Positions 44,636 to 53,216 of a DNA stretch of 64,000 bases are shown here, piece by piece. A program made the translations under genes and the position numbers. The notes below the pieces were generated by a model that worked only from the letters and a program-made list of their open reading frames with translations, searched no databases and had not been told where the DNA came from. The stretch is from Candidatus Nitrosopumilus sp. GTDB lineage: Archaea > Thermoproteota > Nitrososphaeria > Nitrososphaerales > Nitrosopumilaceae. The stretch covers positions 345,389 to 409,388 of the forward strand of contig JAILWG010000001.1 of NCBI GenBank assembly GCA_025699075.1. Direction: 5' to 3'. How positions within the stretch are numbered: the first letter of the stretch is position 1; each line of letters opens with the position of its first letter.

Positions 44636-45547
44636 ATGTTAACTGAATTAATACATCAAAAAAATTGCAAAAAAAATAAAATGATTACTGATGTGTATAC
44701 AGGAGAAATTGCTTGCAGTAATTGTGGTGCAGTTTCACTAGAAAAAGCAATCGATACAAGTGCTGAAACAACAGGTCTCAGCGGTGAAGATTATCAAAAT
44801 AATTCCAGAGTAGGGATGAAAACATCACTGAAGATGGCAGATAGAGGTTTATCCACAGTAATGGAATCTCAAGATAAAGACTCCTCTGGGAAATTATTGT
44901 CAAAAGAAAATAGAAGAATGTTTTATCGTTTGAGAATGTGGGATAGAAATAGTCGTTCTGCAATATCCGTTAAATCATTTCAAAAGGCATTTACATTACT
45001 AGACGGAATTAGTTCAAAATTAGCATTACCTGAATCAGTAGTTGAGGAAACAGCTTATTTGTTCAGAAAGATTGCAGCTAAAAAAATTCTATCTGGAAGA
45101 TCTACCTCAGCTATGTTGTGTGCAACAGTTTACATCACATGCAGATTGACAGACACCCCAAGAACATTGCAAGACATTGCAGATGCAGGGAATCTCAAAA
45201 AAAAGAATTTGCAAAGGGTTTACAGATTCTTAGTAAGAGAATTAGATTTGCATCCAGAAGCGTACAATCCAATTGAATTTGTCAATAGAGTAGCCAAGGC
45301 AGTTAAAATTTCGGAAAAAACTGAAAGATTGGCATTCAAAATTTTAGACATGTCAATAAAGCAGAAAATATCAACTAGTAAAAATCCAATGGCAATGGCA
45401 GCAGCTGCTATTAATTTGGCATCAGTCTTGAACAATGAAAAAGTCACTCAATTAAAAATTGCAAATGTTTCTGGAATTAGTGCAGTTACGATTAGAGACA
45501 GAACAAAGGAAATCAAAGAAAAATTAGGAGGTGAAATTAATGGGTAG
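44636..45547 (+). CDS. Divergent TFB paralog with altered zinc ribbon
   Basis: A 303-residue transcription initiation factor B homolog. The cyclin folds are complete (KILSGRSTSAMLCATVYITCR, TDTPRTLQDIADAGN, SGISAVTIRDRTKEI). In the zinc ribbon the second CxxC is intact (ACSNCG), but the first pair reads Q8-K-N-C11, so one ligand is Gln; H7 next to it might substitute. The B-reader stretch also differs from the other two TFBs. The gene is driven by a TTAGCACTAG element, so it may act as an alternative initiation factor for the regulon. It overlaps the following zinc-ribbon gene. Confidence 0.92.
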   Translation: MLTELIHQKNCKKNKMITDVYTGEIACSNCGAVSLEKAIDTSAETTGLSGEDYQNNSRVGMKTSLKMADRGLSTVMESQDKDSSGKLLSKENRRMFYRLRMWDRNSRSAISVKSFQKAFTLLDGISSKLALPESVVEETAYLFRKIAAKKILSGRSTSAMLCATVYITCRLTDTPRTLQDIADAGNLKKKNLQRVYRFLVRELDLHPEAYNPIEFVNRVAKAVKISEKTERLAFKILDMSIKQKISTSKNPMAMAAAAINLASVLNNEKVTQLKIANVSGISAVTIRDRTKEIKEKLGGEING

Positions 45548-45725
45548 AACATGTAGAGGCATTTGTCAAATGCATAAAGCAGAATCGGTTCCAAACAAGA
45601 TTAGGTATGAAATAGGACAGAAAAGATGCACTTTTTGTGGAATTTTTTTGAAAGTGAATGATTCAAGATGCATTTGTTGTAAAGCAGTACTAAGAACAAA
45701 GCCGAGAAGTAAAAAACGAGAATAG
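45540..45725 (+). CDS. Small zinc-ribbon protein coupled to TFB, paralog of 10806-11009
   Basis: A 61-residue basic protein from ATG 45540, chosen because an aggaggtg ribosome binding site lies 5-12 bp upstream (GTG 45531 is too close). Motifs: C-x3-C (TCRGIC), GQKRCTFCG, CICC, and the tail RTKPRSKKRE. It overlaps the TFB gene by 8 bp. Same family as 10806-11009. The coupling suggests a transcription or RNA-related role. Confidence 0.8.
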   Translation: MGRTCRGICQMHKAESVPNKIRYEIGQKRCTFCGIFLKVNDSRCICCKAVLRTKPRSKKRE

Positions 45726-46937
45726 TTATTTTTTTGCTGCACTGACTAGAGAGACCACATCCCTATCTCTTAGTTGATAATCAATAGGCAATCTCAAGTT
45801 ATACCTTAAATCCTTACCATAAAGAAGACCTTTTGTTAAATCAGTGTGAATTTCTTTGGCAAGGTCATTGATCGTGGCCCCGTCTTTTAGTAAAATAAGA
45901 TCAGGCAATATTCTTCCTTTTTTATCAGCCATATTCTTATCGTCAGCTACAGGATAAATTGAATTCATTTTGAGAAGTTTGAAAACAGCCATATTGATTG
46001 CAAACTGAACTCCAGTTCGCATATACTCACCCATGATTCCCTTTTTGATGAAATTTAATGCATTGTTTTGTTTTTCATTAAGTTGATCAGATTTAATTAT
46101 TTCAAAAGTTTCAGAGCCTGGAGAGTATTTTATCAATCCTTTTTGTTCGGCACGTCTGAGAACAAATTCACTGTCACCACTTACAGGAATTACAATAGAG
46201 TCATTGTACCGCTCTCTTAATCTTACAAAATTTTTGTCAGCACCTTCAACATCAACTTTGTTTGCAACAATCAAAGTAGGTTTTGAAATTTTCCTAAGAT
46301 ACGATGCAAATTTTTTGGTGTCAGTCATATCAAAATCATCAAAATTTTTTTCTTCAAGATTTGTTACATGAAAAGCTTCTTTAACATGAGTTTTAGTTAC
46401 ACCAATACCACGATAAAGATCAGTTATGGCATCAAATACATCCAACCCGGTTTTTATCAATTTTGAAACTTTGTCTCTATTTCCCTCCAAAATTTTTTGA
46501 TACCACATGATCAATTCTTCTTCGATATCTGCAAAGTCAGATATCGGATCTCCGGTACCAACTTCAGTTATTTTACCCGCAGAGTCAATTCCACCCGAGG
46601 CATCTACAACATGTAGTAATGCATCTGATTGTGCAGCAATAGATAAGAATTGATTTCCAAGACCCTTACCTTTCCAAGCATCCTTAATGAGACCAGGCAA
46701 ATCAATCAGTTCAATTGGAATGTATCTCCACCCATCAAGACATTTTGAATTATTCGGATTATCCTGAATTTTGAATTCGGGATGAACACACAGTGTAATT
46801 GCATGTGCAACACCGGACACAGGAGACTTTGTAGTGAAAGGATATGACGAGATTTCTTCCGAGGACAAGGTTGCAGAATTAAAGAAAGTGGTTTTGCCAG
46901 TATTGGTTTTGCCAATTAATCCAATTCTAATAGGCAT
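45726..46937 (-). CDS. YchF/Obg-related GTPase with C-terminal TGS domain
   Basis: A 403-residue TRAFAC-class GTPase. P-loop GKTNTGKTTFFNS (9-21), switch region with LIDLPGLIKDAWKGKGLGNQFL, VANKVD as guanine motif, and a C-terminal TGS domain (KDGATINDLAKEIH, LRDRDVVSLV). The YchF-like archaeal group binds ribosomes and may favour ATP. It converges with the zinc-ribbon gene, the stops touching. Confidence 0.88.
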   Translation of the reverse strand: MPIRIGLIGKTNTGKTTFFNSATLSSEEISSYPFTTKSPVSGVAHAITLCVHPEFKIQDNPNNSKCLDGWRYIPIELIDLPGLIKDAWKGKGLGNQFLSIAAQSDALLHVVDASGGIDSAGKITEVGTGDPISDFADIEEELIMWYQKILEGNRDKVSKLIKTGLDVFDAITDLYRGIGVTKTHVKEAFHVTNLEEKNFDDFDMTDTKKFASYLRKISKPTLIVANKVDVEGADKNFVRLRERYNDSIVIPVSGDSEFVLRRAEQKGLIKYSPGSETFEIIKSDQLNEKQNNALNFIKKGIMGEYMRTGVQFAINMAVFKLLKMNSIYPVADDKNMADKKGRILPDLILLKDGATINDLAKEIHTDLTKGLLYGKDLRYNLRLPIDYQLRDRDVVSLVSAAKK

Positions 46938-46971
46938 GAAAAGAGTACCAGTTTAGAATATTTATCTCTGC

Positions 46972-47337
46972 CTAGCAAGTGGAAGATTTTTTGTTTTTGA
47001 TTTTTTCCAAGGTCTGAGTCAATTCCTTGATTGCCCATTCAATATCAGAAATATCTTCTGCAGATAAAGAAGATGTCCATTTCTCCAAAACACTGTTTGT
47101 TATTTCAGAGCAATTGTAAATCAAATTCCAATACGGATGATGTTCTGCAGTAGTGTATGCAAGTTCTGTTACATCATTAAGACCATTTTTTGCCCTAGAC
47201 AAAGAAGTAATTTTTTCACCAAATATTTTTACGATGTCATTTTCAAGATCCTTTTCTGTTTTAAGAAGAACATTTTGATTCTCATATTTTTTAATAAAAT
47301 CTAATAAATCATGATAGAAATTTTGAAAATCAGTCAT
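46972..47337 (-). CDS. Hypothetical helical protein, 121 aa
   Basis: A 121-residue protein from ATG 47337, which overlaps the TGA of the CoA-binding gene (ATGA), so they are coupled. It is mostly helical with charged stretches, and its end (SSTC) carries a lone Cys. No family is recognised. Confidence 0.6.
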   Translation of the reverse strand: MTDFQNFYHDLLDFIKKYENQNVLLKTEKDLENDIVKIFGEKITSLSRAKNGLNDVTELAYTTAEHHPYWNLIYNCSEITNSVLEKWTSSLSAEDISDIEWAIKELTQTLEKIKNKKSSTC

Positions 47338-47765
47338 TTGGACAATCTCTGGTGTTCTGCCAACATGCATCGATTAAAAATTACTTTAATTCCAGCTTTT
47401 CTAGCAAGATCCTCAGCTTCAGAGTTATGAATTCCTTCTTGAAGCCAAATAACTTTAGGGTTTTTCTTTATTGCTTCTTGAATTACAGGTAAAACTTGAT
47501 CTGATGGCCTAAAGACATCAACGATATCAATCTCCCCATCAATTTCAGAAATTGTGCCATAGCATTTTTTCCCCAAAATCTCATCAGTGGTGGGATTTAC
47601 AGGAGTGACATCGTATCCATTGTCAGAAAGATATTTTGGGACATAGTGGGCAGCTTTTGAAGAATTTTTAGACATGCCAACTACAGCCACTTTTTTTAAT
47701 GAAAGAATTTCGCGAATTTGCTCATCAGAGGAAGAATCTCGCTCCATAGATGACACCGAAAACAT
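47334..47765 (-). CDS. CoA-binding protein (YccU-like)
   Basis: A 143-residue Rossmann-fold CoA-binding protein from ATG 47765: KVAVVGMSKNSSKAAHYVPKYL is the nucleotide-binding start, with GYDVTPVNPT and VIWLQEGIHN later. The frame runs on to 47861, but the shorter form fits the family and the promoter: a TATA at 47783-47795 read on minus puts the start of transcription near 47765. Divergent from 47821-48342. Confidence 0.8.
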   Translation of the reverse strand: MFSVSSMERDSSSDEQIREILSLKKVAVVGMSKNSSKAAHYVPKYLSDNGYDVTPVNPTTDEILGKKCYGTISEIDGEIDIVDVFRPSDQVLPVIQEAIKKNPKVIWLQEGIHNSEAEDLARKAGIKVIFNRCMLAEHQRLSK

Positions 47766-47782
47766 GCTGAATATAATTTTTG

Positions 47783-47795
47783 AATTATTATACAT
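47783..47795. promoter_or_regulatory. Shared TATA-like element of a divergent gene pair
   Basis: The AT-rich stretch TTATTATAC lies midway between GTG 47821 and ATG 47765. Read on each strand it sits about 25-30 bp from the start codon, so both genes may be transcribed leaderlessly from overlapping core promoters. Confidence 0.45.
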
Positions 47796-47820
47796 TAAAC
47801 AAAGAATTTTTTTAACAGTT

Positions 47821-48342
47821 GTGAAAATAGATATTGTGGAATCAGAGCCAAAAGATCTCATCGTATTAGGAGCAATTAAGCATGGAGTGAAAAAATTTGA
47901 GAAAATACAGAAAATGACTCAGATTGAGCCTGAGGAATTAAATTCAATTTTAGAGCAATTAGAAAAAAGGGGATTTATCAGAACTGAAGAGAAAAAAGGA
48001 TGGTTTGGAATGAAGGTGGAAATCACACCAACTGAGAAAGGATCCAAAGAAGTAGATGAGAGAGTTCACGAATTACAGGCAAAATGGAATCAGATGTCAT
48101 TATTGTACAAATCAGGAGACAAGGAGAAATTAAAACAAGAGATGGAAAACAACAAATCCATCATTCCATCAATGATGTTCTTTGGGATAATGGACATGAT
48201 GATGTTTTCCATGATGTTCAGTATGATGGGCATGGCAATGTCAGATTATGTCGCACCTGAAAATATGCCAGACACTGGAAGTAACGAAATGGGTGATTCT
48301 GGTATGGATGATGGTGGATTTGATTTTGATATAGGATTCTAG
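47821..48342 (+). CDS. Winged-helix regulator with Met-rich C-terminus
   Basis: A 173-residue protein starting at GTG 47821 (the frame extends upstream into the divergent gene, which is not credible). Residues 10-70 form a winged helix of MarR/PadR type (LIVLGAIKHGVKKFEKIQK, ILEQLEKRGFIRTE, ITPTEKG). Residues 100-145 are strikingly Met-rich (MMFFGIMDMMMFSMMFSMMG), perhaps a membrane-touching or metal-binding helix, and the tail is acidic. Function unknown. Confidence 0.7.
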   Translation: MKIDIVESEPKDLIVLGAIKHGVKKFEKIQKMTQIEPEELNSILEQLEKRGFIRTEEKKGWFGMKVEITPTEKGSKEVDERVHELQAKWNQMSLLYKSGDKEKLKQEMENNKSIIPSMMFFGIMDMMMFSMMFSMMGMAMSDYVAPENMPDTGSNEMGDSGMDDGGFDFDIGF

Positions 48343-48378
48343 TTTCTGTTTTATACTTGTTATAGAAACATACCGTAG

Positions 48379-49386
48379 TTGATTTACAATTCTTTTGACA
48401 ATCCAGGACTAGTCAAAGTACTGAAATTTTTACAAACTCACAATACAGAATATCTTTCAGGTCAGGATTTAAGCGATGTCTTGCGAATTAGCAGAGTTGC
48501 CGTATGGAAACATATCAAAAAAATTCAAGAGTTGGGATACAATGTTGAATCAAAACAAAAACTAGGATACAAATTAATCTCAAATTCAGAATTATTACTT
48601 CCTTGGGAAATCACCACAAACCTGAAAACAAAAATCATTGGTCAACAAGCACATTATTTTGATTCAATAGATTCCACACAAAATCAGGCATTAAAAATGG
48701 CTGACGATCCTGCAAACAACGGAGCAATAATAGTTGCAGCAAAACAGACAGGAGGTCGTGGAAGATCAGGCAGAAAATGGGAATCCCCCAAAGGAGGCAT
48801 ATGGATTTCAATAATTTTAATGCCAAAATTTGATATTTCAATAACAACTCTATTTCCAATAGCATCTGCACTTGCATTGTCAATTGCAATAGAGAAAATA
48901 TTTTCAATAAAACCGGAATTGAAATGGCCCAACGATATAACGATAAAGGGTAAAAAAGTAGCAGGTATGCTGGTAGATGTCTCATTAGAGTCAAATAAAA
49001 TTGAAAATTTAGTTTTAGGAGTAGGAATTAATTTCGATGTAGATGTAAAACAAATTGAAAAATCACTTAAAGGAACACCCAATTTTTACGGAGTGGCATC
49101 ACTAACCAATGAAAAACAAAAAGTCAGACCGGTAGAATTAGTTCAAACTTTTTTGTTAGAATTAGAAAAAATTTACAAATTGTTAAACGCTAAACAAACA
49201 AAGAAGATCATTGCAGAATGGACTGCAAGATCATCAACAATAGGAAAAAATGTGGAATTAGAGACTACGGATGGAAAAATCAAGGGTAAGGCAATTAAAA
49301 TTGATGAAGACGGAGCCTTGATAGTATCAGAGAATAATAAGATTCAGAAAGTAATAGCAGGAGACATCATACATTTATCAAAATAA
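48379..49386 (+). CDS. birA: Biotin-protein ligase with HTH domain (BirA)
   Basis: A 335-residue bifunctional BirA. Residues 10-70 form the HTH_11 DNA-binding domain (LSDVLRISRVAVWKHIKKI). The ligase domain carries GRGRSGRKW for biotinyl-AMP, LKWPNDI and KVAGMLVD, and residues 285-335 form the C-terminal SH3-like domain. It biotinylates the carrier protein of acetyl/propionyl-CoA carboxylase, the first step of carbon fixation in Thaumarchaeota, and may regulate biotin genes. The start is TTG 48379. Confidence 0.93.
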   Translation: MIYNSFDNPGLVKVLKFLQTHNTEYLSGQDLSDVLRISRVAVWKHIKKIQELGYNVESKQKLGYKLISNSELLLPWEITTNLKTKIIGQQAHYFDSIDSTQNQALKMADDPANNGAIIVAAKQTGGRGRSGRKWESPKGGIWISIILMPKFDISITTLFPIASALALSIAIEKIFSIKPELKWPNDITIKGKKVAGMLVDVSLESNKIENLVLGVGINFDVDVKQIEKSLKGTPNFYGVASLTNEKQKVRPVELVQTFLLELEKIYKLLNAKQTKKIIAEWTARSSTIGKNVELETTDGKIKGKAIKIDEDGALIVSENNKIQKVIAGDIIHLSK

Positions 49387-49388
49387 TC

Positions 49389-49730
49389 TTATTTCTTCTT
49401 TAATTTTGCTTTAGATTTTGTAGTTTTTTTAGGAGAATCAGAAATCAAAGAGGATTGCTCTTTTAGAATATCCTTTAGATCTTTTTGTATGTCAAAAACA
49501 GTAGAAAGCAAATCCTCAAGAGCCTCAGAATATTCCCCATATGCAGTCAGTAATTCATTTTTCTTTTCATTAGCTTTTGAAAGATATTCGTTTGAACGAA
49601 GTAAGTTAGTAGATTCAATTAGTTCAGGCACATATGAAGCAGGTTCACCTAATTGATCTAAATCAATTTTGATCTCTTGGATCCTTTTACGTAATTCATA
49701 GATGATTTCACCAGCTCCGAGACTCGTCAA
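49389..49730 (-). CDS. Coiled-coil hypothetical protein, 113 aa
   Basis: A 113-residue, strongly helical protein with heptad-like spacing (IIYELRKRIQEIKIDLDQL, ALEDLLSTVFDIQKDLKDIL) and a Lys-rich tail. The start is TTG 49730. No family is recognised. It converges with birA. Confidence 0.6.
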   Translation of the reverse strand: MTSLGAGEIIYELRKRIQEIKIDLDQLGEPASYVPELIESTNLLRSNEYLSKANEKKNELLTAYGEYSEALEDLLSTVFDIQKDLKDILKEQSSLISDSPKKTTKSKAKLKKK

Positions 49731-49862
49731 TATAAAGAGAAGTAATCACTAATAGATTAAAGATTTTCTAAAAGAAACAGACTGGAAAAATTTATCTGAG
49801 AAGAGACACCAATAGAGTACAAATTAGAAATAAACTATAAACAAATAAAATATGAAAAAGAC

Positions 49863-51290
49863 ATGATGCGAATTATTTATTTTTTGATTGTTATTTCAGT
49901 TATCTTAACAATAGGTATTGGAAATGCTTTTGCACAAACAAACGATGATCCAGAAAAAATGTTCAATTTAGCTAAAGAGCATTTTGTAAATGGTGAATAT
50001 AAAGAAGCAATAACAATTTATGACAACATATTAGAAATTGCCCCAAATAACATTTCAACACTTAAAATGAAAGGTATTGCGCAGAGTAATCTGGATCAAC
50101 ATACCAGTTCTCTAAAACAATTTTTCAAAGTATTACAATACAAACCAAATGACGTCGTCTCATTAACTGGAATGGGAGTAGGTTTTGGAAATTTAGGAGA
50201 ATATCAAGAATCAATAGCATATTTTGAAAAAGCATCAAAAGAAAAACCAGACAGCACGGTAATAAATAATTATAAAAAATTCATCAATAGTGTAATTTCA
50301 AAATATCCATACACTCCAACTGAGAAACCAGTCAATCTAGAGCAAAAACAAATTACATCAATTCCAGAGTGGATTAGACCAATTGCAAAATGGTGGTCAG
50401 AGGGAAATATAGAAGATGTTGAATTTAATTCAGCTCTAATGTATTTAATCGATAATAAAATTATTGAAATTCCATCTGTGGAGGTACTCAATCAATCAGA
50501 TGAAAAAATTCCTCAGTGGGTAAAAAATACTGCAGGGTGGTGGGCAGATAAACAAATAGATGACAATGCATTTGTTTCAGGAATTCAACATTTAATTGAA
50601 AACGGCATCATCACAGTCAATGTCGAAAAGAAATCACAAAAATCTCAGGAAGAAATAGATCATGAATTTTATTTGTTTGAAAAGTATCTTAGAGACATTT
50701 CCAACAACATCTCAAAGGAAAAAAGATACATCGAATATCCTAACCCAAGTCAAGACGTCATAAAAAAATTCCTGAGAGATTATATCAAATGGAATTTTGA
50801 AGAAGAGGTAAAAAAAGCATCGGAAAAATTCCCAGATCCCACATATCAAATTGAAGATGGCACATACATAATTCACTACAAGGTATTTGTCAACGACCAG
50901 CCATCAGGACTTCCCTTGGATCATGTAAGCACATTAGAGAATTCTTTTGCATTTTGGAAAAAACAAGAATTGAGTACAGATAATCAAAGTGCAAAAATAG
51001 AATTTGATATTACAAATCTAAAACACGAGGCCAATGTTTGGGTAACATGGGTAGTTCGAGACATAGGGGACGGAGTATTAGGTCACGCACATCTTGGAAA
51101 AGGAGTAGTGGAAGTTACACTGGGTGATTATAATTGTGACGGAAGTTTTCAGCTATATGATGTCAACAGTGTTGAAACAATCATGACACATGAATTAGGT
51201 CACTCAATAGGTTTGAAACATGTTAGTGAAAAAAATAATATCATGTATCCATCATTTACTCCATCATATGCATATTGCTTACTAAGTTAA
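49863..51290 (+). CDS. Secreted metalloprotease with TPR and W-W repeats
   Basis: A 475-residue exported protein. Signal peptide 1-24 (GNAFA). Residues 29-140 hold three TPR units (YKEAITIYDNILEIAPNN). Two W-W repeats follow at about 167-205 (IPEWIRPIAKWWSEG) and 215-252 (IPQWVKNTAGWWAD). The C-terminal 150 residues form a matrixin-type protease with HELGHSIGLKH (zinc ligands H443, H447, H453) and Met-turn IMYPSF. It would act at the cell surface. The combination of TPR, W-W repeats and matrixin looks specific to this lineage. Confidence 0.88.
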   Translation: MMRIIYFLIVISVILTIGIGNAFAQTNDDPEKMFNLAKEHFVNGEYKEAITIYDNILEIAPNNISTLKMKGIAQSNLDQHTSSLKQFFKVLQYKPNDVVSLTGMGVGFGNLGEYQESIAYFEKASKEKPDSTVINNYKKFINSVISKYPYTPTEKPVNLEQKQITSIPEWIRPIAKWWSEGNIEDVEFNSALMYLIDNKIIEIPSVEVLNQSDEKIPQWVKNTAGWWADKQIDDNAFVSGIQHLIENGIITVNVEKKSQKSQEEIDHEFYLFEKYLRDISNNISKEKRYIEYPNPSQDVIKKFLRDYIKWNFEEEVKKASEKFPDPTYQIEDGTYIIHYKVFVNDQPSGLPLDHVSTLENSFAFWKKQELSTDNQSAKIEFDITNLKHEANVWVTWVVRDIGDGVLGHAHLGKGVVEVTLGDYNCDGSFQLYDVNSVETIMTHELGHSIGLKHVSEKNNIMYPSFTPSYAYCLLS

Positions 51291-51427
51291 ACATCAAAAA
51301 CAAGATCATATTCTAAAAATTCAGAACGATGATTAGCTTAACCTACACACAATTAACCTGCAGATATTAGGTAAAATGGATAATAAGCTATTTTGACTAA
51401 TAGTTGTATATGCTTAAAAATCCCATT

Positions 51428-52321
51428 ATGTCAGGGCCAAAATGTCCATCTTGTGGAGATAAAAAAATGGTCACAGATCAGAATACAGGAGAATTATTTT
51501 GTAGTAAATGTGGATTAGTGGTTACAGATAAAATTGCAGATACAGGTGCTGAATGGCGTTCTTTTTCAAATGATGAAGGAAACAAAGCTAGAACAGGTGC
51601 GGGTACATCATTGACAATGCACGATATGGGATTATCAACAGTTATTGGTGCAGCAAACAAAGATGCTACAGGTAAGCCATTATCTGCAAGTGTTAAAAGC
51701 TCTATTGAAAGATTAAGAACTTGGGACAGTAGAAGTCAGGCGCATTCTTCTGCAGATAGAAACTTGAGGCAAGCACTAAATGAGATGGACAAATTAAAAG
51801 ACAAACTTGCATTAACTGATGCAGTAATTGAAAAAGCAGCTTACATCTACCGAAAAGCCATGGAGAAAAAATTAGTCAGAGGCCGTTCAATCCAAGGATT
51901 GGTAGCTGCATGTCTTTATGCATCATGTAGAAATACAGAAACTCCAAGGACTTTAGATGATATTGCAAAGGGAATAAACATTAGAAGAAAAGATGTTGCA
52001 AGATGCTATAGATTGATTTTCAGAGAACTTGAATTAAAAATGCCAGTAGTAGACCCTGTAAAAGGAGTATCACGCATTGCAAGTATTGCAGAATTAAGTG
52101 AAAAAAGCAAACGTAAAGCAATTGCGATTTTAAATCAAGCGAAGGACATAGGTATGGTTGCAGGAAAAGATCCAATGGGGATTGCAGCAGCAGCATTGTA
52201 TCTTGCATGTATTAGTACAGGAGAAGTCAAATCCCAAAAAGACATATCAATTGCATCAGGAGTTACAGAAGTAACTATTAGAAACAGATGTGCAGGCTTG
52301 AGACAAATGCTAAAGGATTAA
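51428..52321 (+). CDS. tfb: Transcription initiation factor B (TFB)
   Basis: A 297-residue TFB from ATG 51428 (MSGPKCPSCG); the frame extends back to 51404. Zinc ribbon complete (CPSCG...FCSKCG), B-reader WRSFSNDEG, DMGLSTVIG, then two cyclin repeats (RGRSIQGLVAACLYASCR, SGVTEVTIRNRC). It is closer to the TFB at 19635-20537 than to the divergent one at 44636. Multiple TFBs let archaea use different promoters or conditions. Confidence 0.95.
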   Translation: MSGPKCPSCGDKKMVTDQNTGELFCSKCGLVVTDKIADTGAEWRSFSNDEGNKARTGAGTSLTMHDMGLSTVIGAANKDATGKPLSASVKSSIERLRTWDSRSQAHSSADRNLRQALNEMDKLKDKLALTDAVIEKAAYIYRKAMEKKLVRGRSIQGLVAACLYASCRNTETPRTLDDIAKGINIRRKDVARCYRLIFRELELKMPVVDPVKGVSRIASIAELSEKSKRKAIAILNQAKDIGMVAGKDPMGIAAAALYLACISTGEVKSQKDISIASGVTEVTIRNRCAGLRQMLKD

Positions 52322-52322
52322 A

Positions 52323-52733
52323 TTATTTTTTAGCACGCTCAAATTCCAATTTATCCCACGGAAAAACAAGATATTCATCATCATTAGTTTTTTTTCCATA
52401 GAGTAGTTGTGAAGGATATTTTTTACCACGTCTTGCAAATAGAGTGGCAAAAATTAACTTAGAAGAATCGTCAACTTTAGGAGTGATTTTCTCAAAGGTC
52501 ACACCAGTGTCATAAATGTCATCTACAAATAGAGAGTCAGAAGAAATATTTTTTTCGTCAACAAGAATTTTTTTAATTCCCAAATGATCTGCAAGCAAAC
52601 GTGCAGGTACTAGACCACCCCTACTCAGTGTGCTTATAGTTGAAAATTTTCTAGAGGATTTAGAAATCATATCTGCAAGTATTTTGACTATAGAATCAAT
52701 CTCAGACCAGCTGACATATTGTTCCAAAGGCAT
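52323..52733 (-). CDS. Phosphoribosyltransferase family protein
   Basis: A 136-residue type I phosphoribosyltransferase-like protein. The PRPP loop is SLFVDDIYDTGVTF (69-82), preceded by STLSRGGLVPARLLAD. It is shorter than adenine or hypoxanthine PRTases and resembles the archaeal hypoxanthine/guanine group annotated by similarity, so the base used is uncertain. It converges with the TFB gene. Confidence 0.8.
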   Translation of the reverse strand: MPLEQYVSWSEIDSIVKILADMISKSSRKFSTISTLSRGGLVPARLLADHLGIKKILVDEKNISSDSLFVDDIYDTGVTFEKITPKVDDSSKLIFATLFARRGKKYPSQLLYGKKTNDDEYLVFPWDKLEFERAKK

Positions 52734-52770
52734 AACTGGAAGTTAGAAATGCAGAATTAAGTTGTTTTGA

Positions 52771-53163
52771 TTAGAAAGTTTTCATAGGGGATTTTTTTAG
52801 ATGTTCAATAATTTTAAGAACCGTGAAGGGCAATTTACCAAAATCAATATCTTTTTCGCAAGACAGCAATAACACATCGTCATTATTTAACGGAAAACTC
52901 ATGACAATTACTTTATCACGATAAGACATTGAAAAATGAACTTTGCCAAATTCGTTATCAAATTCATGCCTCATTCTAACACGTAATGCAAGTTCCATGA
53001 ACATCATTTCATCTTGTTTTTGAGATTCAAGAGACATTAGACCTTCTTTCATTCCACCAGCTGTAAGATGGCCTCGGCTGTTGATGAATCTAGCTGAACG
53101 CATCTTTGGGTCCAAATGAATAATATCCTGACATATTTTTTCGAGTTCATCAACATTATCCAT
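52771..53163 (-). CDS. Roadblock-like thaumarchaeal protein, paralog of 58728-59111
   Basis: A 130-residue protein. Both this and its paralog have (R/F)xGxxx...GxLxAGGxKEGL near residue 30-42, a central RxxxxxE(Y/F)(D/N) and a strand (KVIVMSFPL / KAVLVSFPF), with LLLSCE or LLISAE after it. The pattern resembles roadblock/longin folds, often tied to small GTPase regulation. I cannot confirm the family without a profile search. Confidence 0.6.
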   Translation of the reverse strand: MDNVDELEKICQDIIHLDPKMRSARFINSRGHLTAGGMKEGLMSLESQKQDEMMFMELALRVRMRHEFDNEFGKVHFSMSYRDKVIVMSFPLNNDDVLLLSCEKDIDFGKLPFTVLKIIEHLKKSPMKTF

Positions 53164-53216
53164 TAGTCTAATTTAGCAAACGAACTATTTATTGCGATCT
53201 GTAATAATAGATAACT

